NCBI GenBank assembly: GCA_964347615.1
Contig: CAYFZO010000009.1
Span: forward strand, 10,978 to 74,977
Reading direction: 5' to 3'
Origin: CAYFZO01 sp964347615
GTDB taxonomy: Bacteria > Pseudomonadota > Gammaproteobacteria > Poriferisulfidales > Oxydemutatoraceae
DNA: 64,000 nucleotides
Positions 31,849 through 40,755 of this stretch are shown here, in pieces; position 1 is the first letter of the stretch, and every line of letters starts with the position of its first letter. The notes beneath the pieces are model-generated. The model was not told the DNA's origin. It made no database searches and saw nothing but the letters and a program-made list of their open reading frames with translations. The translations under genes were made by a program, and so were the position numbers.

Positions 31849-32781
31849 ATGGAATTTATACGCGGCGTTCACAATCTGCGCCCCCGTCACCGCGGGTGCG
31901 TGGCGGCTTTCGGCGGCTTCGACGGGCTTCATGCAGGCCACCGAGCGGTCATCGAGCGCGCACAGGCTGCGGCGAAAGCGGGGACGCACCCTGCAACCGT
32001 CGTGCTGTTCGAACCGTTGCCTCGGGAATTCTTCGACGCGCCGAACGCGCCGGGGCGGTTGTACCCGTTACGCGAGCGGGTTTCGATTCTCGCCGGGCTG
32101 GGGGTCGAACGCGTCGTCTGCCTGAAATTCAACGCGCGGCTTGCGGCGATGCGGGCGGAAACGTTCGTCGAACGGATCTTGGCGGGCAAGCTCGGGGTGC
32201 ACACGTTGGTCGTCGGAGACGGTTTTCGTTTCGGGCAAGCTCAGACCGGCGACGTTTCGTTGCTCGAGGCCGCCGCGACCAAGCACGGGTTTGCGGTCGA
32301 GTGCGTGGACGCCGTGACGAGCGACGACGGCGAACGCATCAGCAGCACGCGGGTCAGGGCGGCGCTGAAAGACGCCGACTTCGAGTCGGCGGAGCAGCTG
32401 CTCGGACGCGCTTACCGCGTGAGCGGGCGGGTCAAGCACGGCGACAAGCGCGGCGAACGGCTCGGCTTTCCGACCGCGAATCTGGCGCTCGGTCGCCGCC
32501 CGCCGCCGTTGCACGGCGTGTTCGCGGTCGCGGTCGAGGGCGCCGCCGCCGAAACGTTGCCGGGCGTCGCCAATGCGGGACGTCGTCCGACGTTCGACGG
32601 CGGCGGGTTCTGCTTTGAAGTCCACCTCCCCGGGTTTTCGGATAATCTATACCGGCGGCGGTTGCACGTACGCCCTTTAGCGAAAATCAGAGACGAACGG
32701 CGCTTCGACACCGTCGAGGCGCTCAAATCCCGCATCAAGGAAGACGTCGAAGCTGCGATGGAACTGGCCCGCCTCCGATAA
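31849..32781 (+). CDS. ribF: bifunctional riboflavin kinase / FAD synthetase
   Basis: A 310-residue enzyme that makes FMN and then FAD. The N-terminal nucleotidyltransferase part has AAFGGFDGLHAGHRAVI (HxGH-type site), VVGDGFRFGQAQTGD and ISSTRVRAAL. The C-terminal kinase part has GERLGFPTANL and GVANAGRRPTFDG. ATG 31849 (MEFIRGVHNL) is chosen; upstream in-frame codons are unlike the family. It heads ribF-ileS-lspA-ispH, the normal gammaproteobacterial order. murJ and rpsT, often upstream, are replaced by mobile debris. Confidence 0.96.
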   Translation: MEFIRGVHNLRPRHRGCVAAFGGFDGLHAGHRAVIERAQAAAKAGTHPATVVLFEPLPREFFDAPNAPGRLYPLRERVSILAGLGVERVVCLKFNARLAAMRAETFVERILAGKLGVHTLVVGDGFRFGQAQTGDVSLLEAAATKHGFAVECVDAVTSDDGERISSTRVRAALKDADFESAEQLLGRAYRVSGRVKHGDKRGERLGFPTANLALGRRPPPLHGVFAVAVEGAAAETLPGVANAGRRPTFDGGGFCFEVHLPGFSDNLYRRRLHVRPLAKIRDERRFDTVEALKSRIKEDVEAAMELARLR

Positions 32782-32809
32782 AGACGGCCTGCAATCAGGC
32801 CTCCCGTAA

Positions 32810-35641
32810 GTGAACCCGAAAAAAGCAAACGCCTACAAGGACACGCTGAACCTGCCGCACACCGAATTCCCGATGCGCGGCAATCTCGCCAAACGCGAGC
32901 CCGAGATCCTGGCCCGCTGGGACGAACTCGGGCTTTACGAACTGGTGCGTGCGCGGCGCAAGGGTCGCCCGCGCTTCATCCTGCACGACGGCCCGCCGTA
33001 CGCCAACGGCGATATCCACATCGGCCACGCGGTCAACAAGGTGCTCAAGGACGTCGTGGTGAAAAGCCGCTTGCTCGACGGTATGGACGCTCCGTTTGTG
33101 CCGGGCTGGGATTGTCACGGCTTGCCGATCGAGCTGGAGGTCGAGAAACGCCTCGGCAAGCCCGCGGGCGCACAGGAAAAAGCGAGGTTCCGCGAAGCGT
33201 GTCGCGGTTACGCCCGCGAACAGATGCAACGCCAGCGCGCCGATTTCATCCGCCTCGGCGTGCTCGGGGACTGGGCGAACGCGTATCTGAGCATGGAACC
33301 GCGCGTCGAAGCCGACGTCCTGAGAACGCTGGGACGAATCATCGCCAACGGCTATTTCGTCAAGGGCGCACGACCCGTTTATTGGTGCTTGGAATGCGAG
33401 TCGGCGCTGGCTGAAGCCGAAGTCGAATACCACGCCAAAGCCTCGACGACGGTCGACGCGCGCTTTCCCGTGATCGACGCGGGCGACCTTGCACGTCGCT
33501 TCGGCGCGGCGGATGCAGCGGACGCGTCCGTCGCAATCTGGACGACGACGCCGTGGACCTTGCCGGCCAACCGCGCGGTCGCGGTCCATCCGGAATTCAA
33601 GTACGCGCTGGTTGATACCGGCGCCGGCCTGCTGGTGCTCGCCGCCGATCTTGCCGCCGACTGCCTTGAACGTTACGGTGCGGCACAACCTAAGCCGGTC
33701 GCCGAGTGTCCGGGTCGCCAGCTCGAAGGTCTGCGACTGCGCCACCCGTTCTACGAGCGTGAAGTGCCGGTGGTGCTTGCCGATTACGTGACGCTCGACG
33801 CGGGCACGGGCGCGGTGCACACCGCGCCGGCGCACGGCGAAGACGACTACCGCACCGGTCAAGCCTACGGGCTGCCGGTCGACGATCCGCTCGACGGACG
33901 CGGCGTGTTCAGAGACTCGGTCGAACGCTTCTCGGGCGTACACGTCCGCAAAGCCGACGCCGAGGTGGTCGAAGTGCTGCGCAAAGCGCAAACGTTGTTG
34001 CATACGGCGCCGCTCGAGCACAGCTATCCCCATTGCTGGCGGCACAAGACGCCGGTGATATTCCGCGCGACGCCGCAATGGTTCATCCCGATGGACGCCT
34101 CGCCCGGCGACGCCCGGGCGTTGCGCGAGGCGGCGCGCGAAGCGTGCGCCGAGGTGCGTTGGGTGCCGGGCTGGGGCCGCGAGCGCATCGAAGGCATGCT
34201 CGAAAGCCGCCCGGATTGGTGCGTGTCGCGCCAAAGGAACTGGGGCGTGCCGATTGCGGTGTTCGTCAACCGCGACACCGGGAAGCTGCACCCCGACGTC
34301 GTCGAACACGTCGAGGCGGTTGCGACCCGCATCGAACGCGACGGCGTTCAAGCTTGGTTCGACCTCGACCCGGCGGAACTGCTCGGCGAGGACGCCGCGG
34401 CATATCAGAAGGTCACCGACGTGCTTGACGTGTGGTTCGACTCGGGCGCCACCCATGCTTGCGTACTCGACCGCCGCGAGGAATTGTACGCCCCTGCCGA
34501 CCTGTATCTCGAAGGCTCCGACCAGCACCGCGGGTGGTTCCAGTCGTCGTTGCTGGTGTCGATGGCGTACCGCGGCGCGGCGCCCTACCACTCGGTGCTG
34601 ACGCACGGCTTCGTGGTGGACGCCAAAGGACAGAAGATGTCGAAGTCCAAAGGCAACGTGGTCGCGCCGCAGAAAGTCGCCGGCACGCTCGGTGCCGACG
34701 TCCTGCGGCTGTGGATCGCAGCGACCGACTTCAGCGCCGAGATGGGGGTCTCCGACGAAATACTCAAACGCACCAGCGACGCGTACCGGCGCATCAGGAA
34801 CACCGCACGCTACATGCTTGCGAACCTGAACGGCTTCGAGGTCGGGATGCGCCTCCCGCCGGACGAGATGCTGTCGCTCGACCGCTGGGCGCTCGACCGC
34901 GCGGCGCGGGTCCAAGACGAGGTCCGCCGAGCGTACGACGACTACGCGTTCCATCGTATCTATCAGCGCATCCACAACTTCTGCGTGGTGGATATGGGCG
35001 GGTTCTATCTCGACGTCATCAAGGATCGCCTGTACACGACGCAGGCGGACAGCCGTGCGCGACGCTCGGCGCAGACCGCGATGTTCCACCTTGTCCACGC
35101 TTTGGCACGCTGGCTTGCACCGATCGTGAGCTTCACCGCCGACGAAATCTACCGTGCGATTCCGGGCGCCGAACACGAAACGGTGTTCCTGTGCGAATGG
35201 CACGAGGGCTTGGCGCGGCTCGGCGACGACGCCGCGTTGACCGCCGATGAATGGGGAAGGGTGCTCGAACTGCGCAGCCAAATCGAGAAGCAGCTGGAAA
35301 CCTTGCGCGAGACCGGTGCAATCGGCTCCGCGCTGGACGCCGAAGTCGAGATTTTCTGCGACGGCAAGGACCACGAGCTGCTGACCGGACTCGACGACGA
35401 ACTGCGCTTCGTGCTGATCACCTCGGACGCCGTCGTCGGCGACGGCGACGCACGTCCCGACGACGCGGTGATGACCGACGAGAACGTCTGGGTGCACGTT
35501 GCCGCAAGCGACAAGGACAAATGCGAACGTTGCTGGCATCGGCGCGCCGACGTCGGCGCCGACCAAGCGTTCCCGGGCGTCTGTTCCCGCTGCGTCCGGA
35601 ACCTGCGCCCCGGCACAGGCGAGGAACGTCGTCATGCGTAA
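32810..35641 (+). CDS. ileS: isoleucyl-tRNA synthetase
   Basis: A class I synthetase of 943 residues. HIGH motif: PPYANGDIHIGHAVNKVLKD. KMSKS motif: GQKMSKSKGNVVAPQKV. The editing domain segment WTTTPWTLPANRAVAVHP is intact, and the C-terminal zinc-binding part has CERCWHRRADVG and CSRCVRN. GTG start at 32810. It overlaps lspA by 8 bases. The opposite strand is also open over the whole gene, an effect of GC-rich codon use and not a second gene. Confidence 0.98.
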   Translation: MNPKKANAYKDTLNLPHTEFPMRGNLAKREPEILARWDELGLYELVRARRKGRPRFILHDGPPYANGDIHIGHAVNKVLKDVVVKSRLLDGMDAPFVPGWDCHGLPIELEVEKRLGKPAGAQEKARFREACRGYAREQMQRQRADFIRLGVLGDWANAYLSMEPRVEADVLRTLGRIIANGYFVKGARPVYWCLECESALAEAEVEYHAKASTTVDARFPVIDAGDLARRFGAADAADASVAIWTTTPWTLPANRAVAVHPEFKYALVDTGAGLLVLAADLAADCLERYGAAQPKPVAECPGRQLEGLRLRHPFYEREVPVVLADYVTLDAGTGAVHTAPAHGEDDYRTGQAYGLPVDDPLDGRGVFRDSVERFSGVHVRKADAEVVEVLRKAQTLLHTAPLEHSYPHCWRHKTPVIFRATPQWFIPMDASPGDARALREAAREACAEVRWVPGWGRERIEGMLESRPDWCVSRQRNWGVPIAVFVNRDTGKLHPDVVEHVEAVATRIERDGVQAWFDLDPAELLGEDAAAYQKVTDVLDVWFDSGATHACVLDRREELYAPADLYLEGSDQHRGWFQSSLLVSMAYRGAAPYHSVLTHGFVVDAKGQKMSKSKGNVVAPQKVAGTLGADVLRLWIAATDFSAEMGVSDEILKRTSDAYRRIRNTARYMLANLNGFEVGMRLPPDEMLSLDRWALDRAARVQDEVRRAYDDYAFHRIYQRIHNFCVVDMGGFYLDVIKDRLYTTQADSRARRSAQTAMFHLVHALARWLAPIVSFTADEIYRAIPGAEHETVFLCEWHEGLARLGDDAALTADEWGRVLELRSQIEKQLETLRETGAIGSALDAEVEIFCDGKDHELLTGLDDELRFVLITSDAVVGDGDARPDDAVMTDENVWVHVAASDKDKCERCWHRRADVGADQAFPGVCSRCVRNLRPGTGEERRHA

Positions 35642-36089
35642 GTGGCTGGCCCTGTCCGGCGTCATCGCGGCGGTCGACCAACTCAGCAAGCTCGTCGCGG
35701 ACTCGCGGCTGAGCTTGCACGAGCCGATCGCAATCGCGCCGCACTTGAACCTGACGCTGGTGTACAACCCCGGCGCCGCGTTCAGCGTTCTCGGCGACGC
35801 GGGTGGCTGGCAACGCTGGGTGCTTCTCGGCGTCACCGTCGCGGTGTGCGCGTTTCTCTACCATTGGCTGAAGCGGCTCGAGCCCGGCGAAACCTGGTCG
35901 GCTGTCGCGATCACCGCCATCATCGGCGGTGCGCTCGGCAACGCGATCGACCGCCTGGCCTACGGCTACGTGGTGGACTTCATAGACCTGTATTACGGCG
36001 ATTACCACTGGCCGGCGTTCAACGTGGCCGACGCGGCGATTACGGCGGGCGCGGCGGCGTTGATTCTGATTGCCGCCAAGAACGGCTAA
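35634..36089 (+). CDS. lspA: lipoprotein signal peptidase (signal peptidase II)
   Basis: A 151-residue inner-membrane aspartyl protease that cleaves prolipoproteins after lipidation. Four hydrophobic helices are visible. Catalytic blocks are VDQLSKL with NLTLVYNPGAAFS, then GGALGNAIDRLAYGYVVDFI and FNVADAAI; the two catalytic aspartates are in the last two. The ATG at 35634 overlaps the ileS stop. Several predicted lipoproteins in this window would be substrates. Confidence 0.96.
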   Translation: MRKWLALSGVIAAVDQLSKLVADSRLSLHEPIAIAPHLNLTLVYNPGAAFSVLGDAGGWQRWVLLGVTVAVCAFLYHWLKRLEPGETWSAVAITAIIGGALGNAIDRLAYGYVVDFIDLYYGDYHWPAFNVADAAITAGAAALILIAAKNG

Positions 36090-36127
36090 AATCGGCAACG
36101 GTCATCAGGCCCGACGGAGGCACTAAA

Positions 36128-37075
36128 TTGCAGATTGACTTGGCCAACCCTCGAGGGTTCTGCGCCGGCGTTGACCGGGCGATCGGCGTCGTCGAACGCG
36201 CGCTCGAGACTTTCGGCGCACCGGTGTACGTCCGCCACGAGGTCGTGCACAACCGCTTCGTGGTGGACGACCTGCGAAGCCGAGGCGCGGTCTTCGTGCA
36301 GGAACTCGACGAAGTGCCGGAAAACGCCATCGTCGTGTTCAGCGCGCACGGCGTGGCGTCGTCGGTGCGCGACGCCGCGAAACGCCGCGGCCTCAGGGTG
36401 CTTGACGCGACCTGCCCACTGGTAACCAAAGTGCATCTGGAAGTCATGCGCTACAACGACGAAGGACGCGAGACCATCTTGATCGGCCACGCCGGCCACC
36501 CCGAGGTCATGGGCACGATGGGGCAGTACGACCGCTCGCGCGGCGGCGACATTTACCTGGTCGAGTCGATCGCCGACGCACGAAGCCTGACGGTCAGGCG
36601 CCCCGAGCACTTGGCGTTCGTCACGCAAACGACCCTGTCGGTTGACGACACCCGCCGGATCATCGAAGTGCTCAAGGCGCGGTTCCCGAAAATCGTCGGC
36701 CCGCGCAAGGACGACATCTGTTACGCGACGCAGAACCGTCAAGACGCGGTCAAACGGCTCGCCGGCGATTGCGACCTGGTGCTAATCGTCGGGTCGGCCA
36801 ACAGCTCGAACTCAAACCGCCTGCGGGAAATCGCGACGAACCGCGGCATCGAAGCCTATCTGGTGGACACGCCCGACGCCGTCGAAGACCGCTGGCTCGA
36901 AGACAAACGCCGCATCGGCGTGTCGGCCGGCGCGTCGGCGCCGGAAGCGCTGGTCCAGGAAATCGTCGCGGCCGTCGCCGAACGAGGAAACTACGAAGTC
37001 AACGAATTGCCCGGCGTCGAGGAAAAGATCACCTTCCCGTTGCCGCGGCAACTGCGCCCGGCTGAGGCCGGCTAA
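36128..37075 (+). CDS. ispH: 4-hydroxy-3-methylbut-2-enyl diphosphate reductase
   Basis: The last enzyme of the MEP isoprenoid pathway (315 residues), an iron-sulfur protein giving IPP and DMAPP. The three cluster cysteines are in GFCAGVDRAI, DATCPLVTKVH and DICYATQNRQ/GSANSSNSNRL surroundings. TTG start at 36128, matching the usual start (QIDLANPRGFCAG). Its 3' 147 bases are repeated at 37392-37538 by a tandem duplication. It converges with the minor pilin genes. Confidence 0.96.
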   Translation: MQIDLANPRGFCAGVDRAIGVVERALETFGAPVYVRHEVVHNRFVVDDLRSRGAVFVQELDEVPENAIVVFSAHGVASSVRDAAKRRGLRVLDATCPLVTKVHLEVMRYNDEGRETILIGHAGHPEVMGTMGQYDRSRGGDIYLVESIADARSLTVRRPEHLAFVTQTTLSVDDTRRIIEVLKARFPKIVGPRKDDICYATQNRQDAVKRLAGDCDLVLIVGSANSSNSNRLREIATNRGIEAYLVDTPDAVEDRWLEDKRRIGVSAGASAPEALVQEIVAAVAERGNYEVNELPGVEEKITFPLPRQLRPAEAG

Positions 37076-37391
37076 GCGGCGAGTTCAACGCCAGATTTCG
37101 CCCGGCGTGCGACGCCCTCGGGAATCCAACGTCAGCACCGCGTCGGTGTCGCGCTCGGGCGTTGCGGTCAACCTCACGCAAACGCCGAGGTTCGCTTCGC
37201 AGGCGGCGACCGAAAGCCGGTAATGCCCACGTGCCGACGTCGCCGCCCCTTCACCGTCCAACCCCAGTTCTTCCAATTCGCCGGTATAGACAAGCTCACG
37301 CGCGTAGTAGCGGTGTTCGAGATTCATCACTTCAAGCAGCTTCGCGCGCCCGTCGAGGTGACGCAAGTGCTGCGCGTGCTTGCGATACAAC
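36929..37391. repeat. 463-bp tandem duplication, copy 1
   Basis: The unit runs from the ispH 3' region through the converging pilE 3' end and is repeated directly at 37392-37854. The copies differ at a handful of positions (for example GCGGCCGTCGCCGAAC against GCGGCCGGCGCCGAGC). A short shared sequence, ACAACGG or CGGCGCG, lies at the junction. Confidence 0.9.
37085..37390 (-). pseudogene. duplicated 3' fragment of the pilE-like gene
   Basis: Codes for about 100 C-terminal residues of the adjacent pilin (RKHAQHLRHLDGRAKLLEV through RGRRTPGEIWR) but lacks the prepilin leader and the hydrophobic helix. It was created by the 463-bp tandem duplication. It has one visible difference from the intact gene (MNLEHRYY for MDLEHRYY). 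It cannot be processed or assembled as a pilin. Confidence 0.85.
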
Positions 37392-37538
37392 GGCGCGTCG
37401 GCGCCGGAAGCGCTGGTCCAGGAAATCGTCGCGGCCGGCGCCGAGCGAGGAAACTACGAAGTCAACGAATTGCCCGGCGTCGAGGAAAAGATCACCTTCC
37501 CGTTGCCGCGGCAACTGCGCCCGGCTGAGGCCGGCTAA
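37392..37538 (+). pseudogene. duplicated 3' fragment of ispH
   Basis: The last 48 or so codons of ispH plus stop (ALVQEIVAA through ITFPLPRQLRPAEAG) appear again downstream of the intact gene. There is no start or N-terminal domain. It results from the same 463-bp duplication as the pilin fragment. Confidence 0.85.
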
Positions 37539-37854
37539 GCGGCGAGTTCAACGCCAGATTTCGCCCGGCGTGCGACGCCCTCGGGAATCCAACGTCAGCA
37601 CCGCGTCGGTGTCGCGCTCGGGCGTTGCGGTCAACCTCACGCAAACGCCGAGGTTCGCTTCGCAGGCGGCGACCGAAAGCCGGTAATGCCCACGTGCCGA
37701 CGTCGCCGCCCCTTCACCGTCCAACCCCAGTTCTTCCAATTCGCCGGTATAGACAAGCTCACGCGCGTAGTAGCGATGTTCGAGATCCATCACTTCAAGC
37801 AGCTTCGCGCGCCCGTCGAGATGGCGCAGGTGCTGCGCGTGCTTGCGATACAAC
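37392..37854. repeat. 463-bp tandem duplication, copy 2
   Basis: Second copy of the unit at 36929-37391. This copy is continuous with the intact pilin gene on its right side, while copy 1 is continuous with intact ispH on its left side, as expected for a simple tandem duplication. Confidence 0.9.
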
Positions 37855-37952
37855 GGAGTCGCCGCGGCGACCAGCGTCGCGACGACGGCAACCGCGACCA
37901 TCAGCTCGATCAGGGAAAAGCCGCGCGTCGTCCTTGTCGCAAAAAATCTCAT
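37548..37952 (-). CDS. pilE: PilE-like minor type IV pilin
   Basis: A 134-residue prepilin. The class III leader is RTTRGFSLIELMVAVAVVAT, with the PilD cleavage Gly-Phe and the conserved Glu at mature position 5. The rest is a short globular domain (YTGELEELGLDGEGAATSA and AACEANLGVCVRLTATPE) with two cysteines near the C-terminus that could form the D-loop. It is last of the fimT-pilV-pilW-pilX-pilE set and its 3' part has been duplicated. The upstream pilX stop overlaps its start. Confidence 0.85.
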   Translation of the reverse strand: MRFFATRTTRGFSLIELMVAVAVVATLVAAATPLYRKHAQHLRHLDGRAKLLEVMDLEHRYYARELVYTGELEELGLDGEGAATSARGHYRLSVAACEANLGVCVRLTATPERDTDAVLTLDSRGRRTPGEIWR

Positions 37953-38386
37953 CGGACGAAACGGAACACCCCGGCGTCCGCGTCGAACAACCCGTGGGCG
38001 ACGGCTTCTCCGCCGCCCGCGTGCGTTGTGCGCGCGGCAATCAGAAAGCGCCCGGGCGCGACGTGCTGTGCGATATAGGCCGCGGTAACCCCCGGCGCGG
38101 CACTGGTCGCGGCGGCAACCCGACGTGCGTTTCGCCAATCGCACCGCGGCGGGCATCCGGGAGTGAACGCTTGTGCGTGCTTTCCCGAAGCAGCGCCGGC
38201 GGCGGCGACCAAGACGCCGACCGCTTCGGCGCGCAATACCGCCCGGCGCGCGAGCGCCGCGGCCAGCTCAGACTGATGACCGGTGCGCTCAAGGCCCGCA
38301 AGCGACAGCACCGTCGTCACCGTGACCAGCGTCAAGGTCAGCACCAGGACGCTGCCTCGGACCTTACAAGGCAACGCTGAATTCAT
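37949..38386 (-). CDS. pilX: PilX-like pilus assembly protein
   Basis: A 145-residue protein with a PilX N-terminus: RGSVLVLTLTLVTVTTVLSL leads into a helix and RAEAVGVLVAA-type sequence. Four cysteines are spread through the chain. The usual Gly-Phe cleavage site is replaced by RGSV, as in many PilX proteins. It lies between pilW and pilE, overlapping both ends by a few bases. In relatives a large pilY1 gene follows pilX; here pilE follows directly. Confidence 0.7.
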   Translation of the reverse strand: MNSALPCKVRGSVLVLTLTLVTVTTVLSLAGLERTGHQSELAAALARRAVLRAEAVGVLVAAAGAASGKHAQAFTPGCPPRCDWRNARRVAAATSAAPGVTAAYIAQHVAPGRFLIAARTTHAGGGEAVAHGLFDADAGVFRFVR

Positions 38387-39368
38387 GGTCGGCCGTCAGG
38401 TATTCGTCGGACGCGACGTCGAGAGGCAACAACGCACCGACGCCTTCCCCGAACAAGTGCAGCGCCTTGCCCGGCAACATTCGGGCGCTTCGTTCGCGGG
38501 CGACGGCGGCAAGTCCCAAGTCAAGCAGCATCGCCCGCCCCGCAAACGGACCGCGGACCAGACGGACCCGCCCCGCCGCGTCCGCGACGCCCGCCCGCGC
38601 GTGCAACAGCACGACGCCGGTCGTCATTTCCTCGCTCCTCATCCTGGGCGTCGTGCCGTTCTTCGTCTTCGTCACGACCAGCCGTTCGCGGTACAACGAA
38701 CGGCTGCCGCCGGAAGCCTTGACCGAGAACGCAACCGGCCGGTACGGCGCGACGAACGCAGCACCGGTGAAACGATGCCCTTCGGGGCCACAGCCGCCGA
38801 CGGCAAAAGGTGAAGTGCAGTTGCCCGGATGAACCCGCGGGCCGGCATCGTAGCCGAGGACGCGACCACCATCGCGGGTTCGCGTCAGCTGCAACAGCAC
38901 CGTGACGGCGTCGTCGCAGACGACGACCAAGTCGCCGCGTTCGAATTCGCCCGCGTGAGTGAGCGCCAGTTGCGATTCCGCAGGGTCGTGTCCCGCGAGC
39001 GGCACCGGTGCGCCGACCGTCAGAACGACGATTTCATCGCCGCCCTCGCCCGCGGGCGCGACCTGCACCGGTGCGGCGAACAAGCGCAACCACGGCGTCG
39101 AAGCGCTTGTGTGCACCAGATTGAAACGCCGTCCGCGCGGCCCGCACGGCGTCCTGCCGGCGTTTTGCAGCTCGTCGACGAGGACGCGTTCGGCGATGAA
39201 CAAGGTCTCGACCAACTCGTTGCGGCTTTCGGCATAAGCGTTTGCCGCAACCCCGCGCTGGTACAAAGCAAGCAGCGCGACCAGAAGTGCGGCACCCAAG
39301 CTCGAAGCGAGCAAGGTTTCGACCAGCGTGATGCCCGCGCGGCGGGAACTAGCGTGCCGGCAAGACAT
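38364..39368 (-). CDS. pilW: PilW-like minor pilin
   Basis: A 334-residue prepilin-like protein. The leader is RRAGITLVETLLASSLGAAL, with Gly-Ile and the conserved Glu. The large C-terminal domain is typical of PilW (IAERVLVDELQNAGRTPCG, and GDLVVVCDDAVTVL). It primes pilus assembly together with FimT, PilV and PilX. Its ends overlap pilV and pilX, so the cluster is one transcription unit. Confidence 0.82.
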   Translation of the reverse strand: MSCRHASSRRAGITLVETLLASSLGAALLVALLALYQRGVAANAYAESRNELVETLFIAERVLVDELQNAGRTPCGPRGRRFNLVHTSASTPWLRLFAAPVQVAPAGEGGDEIVVLTVGAPVPLAGHDPAESQLALTHAGEFERGDLVVVCDDAVTVLLQLTRTRDGGRVLGYDAGPRVHPGNCTSPFAVGGCGPEGHRFTGAAFVAPYRPVAFSVKASGGSRSLYRERLVVTKTKNGTTPRMRSEEMTTGVVLLHARAGVADAAGRVRLVRGPFAGRAMLLDLGLAAVARERSARMLPGKALHLFGEGVGALLPLDVASDEYLTADHEFSVAL

Positions 39369-39846
39369 GACGTGCCTCCAGGGATTGCCGTTCGCCGTTC
39401 GCGCCGAGCCAGCGAATCTCGACGTTCATGCCGCTGCCGCGCGGGTCAACGCGCCCGTCGCCCGCAGGCAACAAACCGCGAACCTTGTGCACGTCCAGGC
39501 AAACCGCGCGCTCCGCCCAGCGCCCGAGACGGCACTTCCAATGCGCGAGGTGGAAAGCGGCCAGCTGGTTTCGGCTGCATGCCGATCGGCGACAATCGGC
39601 GGCGGCCGGCGGCGTACCGAACGCGGTTCGATAGCGTTCCAGGGCGTCGAGGTTGGCGGCGGCTTTGCGGGCGATATCGTCGGCGAGCATCACCGCACGG
39701 GTCCGGGCAAGCAGTTCGGTCTCGGTCGCTTCGCGCAAATGTTGCGCGTGCATGAATCCGATCACGCCCGCGGAAGCCAACGCCAACGCCGCCAATACTT
39801 CGACCAGACTGTGTCCGGCGACCGTCGCTTTCAGGAAACCAAGCAT
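39349..39846 (-). CDS. pilV: PilV-like minor pilin
   Basis: A 165-residue prepilin. The leader VAGHSLVEVLAALALASAGV has Gly-His at the cleavage position and the conserved Glu; the hydrophobic helix continues as VIGFMHAQHL. The RAVMLADDIARKAAANLDAL segment is typical of PilV. It overlaps pilW by 20 bases and fimT by 16. Confidence 0.8.
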   Translation of the reverse strand: MLGFLKATVAGHSLVEVLAALALASAGVIGFMHAQHLREATETELLARTRAVMLADDIARKAAANLDALERYRTAFGTPPAAADCRRSACSRNQLAAFHLAHWKCRLGRWAERAVCLDVHKVRGLLPAGDGRVDPRGSGMNVEIRWLGANGERQSLEARHVLPAR

Positions 39847-40373
39847 CCCTCGATCTCCTCGGTTCTTGCAACGCGCAGCCTGCCGGAACGAATGACGAAA
39901 ACACCGGCGGCGTCGGAAAGGTCGCGGTCCGCACAGACGACAAACCGCCCACCACCGATGAGTCGCCCGCCGCCGATGCGACCGTCGGCGTCGAAAGTAA
40001 GGTGCGAGGTGAACGCGTTGGAACGCAGGCTCAGCCGTGAATCGAACGCGCCGCGCACCGCCAGGACGCGCTCGCCTGCGTCGCGCACGCCCTTTGCTCC
40101 GCCGTCGGTTTCGGTGAACACGATCCAGCCGCGTTCATACCCCGCGGCAGCGCAGGAGACGCCGTCTTCGCTGGGGCAAACCGTCACGGCGTGCCCGCCG
40201 CCGATCGCCGCCGAACGTGCGAAACGCAGGGTCTTGACCAACGCCGCCAGCGGCTGCGCCAACAGCCGCCGTTCGGACAGCTGTTTGTAGGTGTGCAACG
40301 ACAACGACAACGCCGCCCCGGCGAACGCCAGCACGATCAATATCTCGATCAATGTAAAGCCGCTTTTGCGCAT
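39831..40373 (-). CDS. fimT: FimT/GspH-type minor pilin
   Basis: A 180-residue prepilin with leader MRKSGFTLIEILIVLAFAGA and a GspH/FimT-type domain (LAALVKTLRFARSAAIGGGH, VTVCPSEDGVSC, GYERGWIVFTETDG). FimT proteins bind DNA or prime pilus assembly in naturally competent bacteria. It is first in the minor pilin unit on the minus strand, converging on ispH as in Pseudomonas-like genomes. Confidence 0.85.
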   Translation of the reverse strand: MRKSGFTLIEILIVLAFAGAALSLSLHTYKQLSERRLLAQPLAALVKTLRFARSAAIGGGHAVTVCPSEDGVSCAAAGYERGWIVFTETDGGAKGVRDAGERVLAVRGAFDSRLSLRSNAFTSHLTFDADGRIGGGRLIGGGRFVVCADRDLSDAAGVFVIRSGRLRVARTEEIEGCLVS

Positions 40374-40495
40374 GAGGCGGTTTTACCGCCTTGCGCGTCG
40401 CGGCGACGCAGAACCCGACCGAACGGCGGGAAAAGGGGAGCGAACGGCTTAAGCGCCGCGCCTTGGGCGTCGGGCCGGAATGTCCGGCCGGACGA

Positions 40496-40576
40496 TCAGT
40501 GGTAATTCGCCATGTAGACGGCCAATGCCGCGATGATGACGCCGACAATGATGGCGGCTATTCTGTAGATGTCCAT
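40496..40576 (-). CDS. possible 26-residue membrane peptide
   Basis: A complete tiny frame on the minus strand: MDIYRIAAIIVGVIIAALAV followed by YMANYH. It is a single hydrophobic helix with polar ends. A weak GAGAA lies before the ATG. It precedes fimT on the same strand. There is no homologue I can name; it may be a chance frame. The rest of 40374-40755 shows no gene. Confidence 0.3.
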   Translation of the reverse strand: MDIYRIAAIIVGVIIAALAVYMANYH

Positions 40577-40755
40577 GAATTCTCAGAAAGTTACGTGTTT
40601 GCCGACGCCCCGCATCCGTGGACCGAAGCCTCCGGGTGCAAGCACGGATAACGGAGAGAATTATATACAATCGTCCCGTCAAGCAAGGGGTATGCTATAA
40701 CGCTCCCGATTCATTGCCCCTGCTTGAGGCTTGCTCCGAACACGCAAAGCACCCG

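Noticed and set aside
32795..35836. Open frame of about 1000 codons on the strand opposite ileS
   Set aside because: It is a mirror of GC-rich codon use in ileS. The translation is Arg/His/Val-rich with no domain, and ileS is certain on the plus strand.
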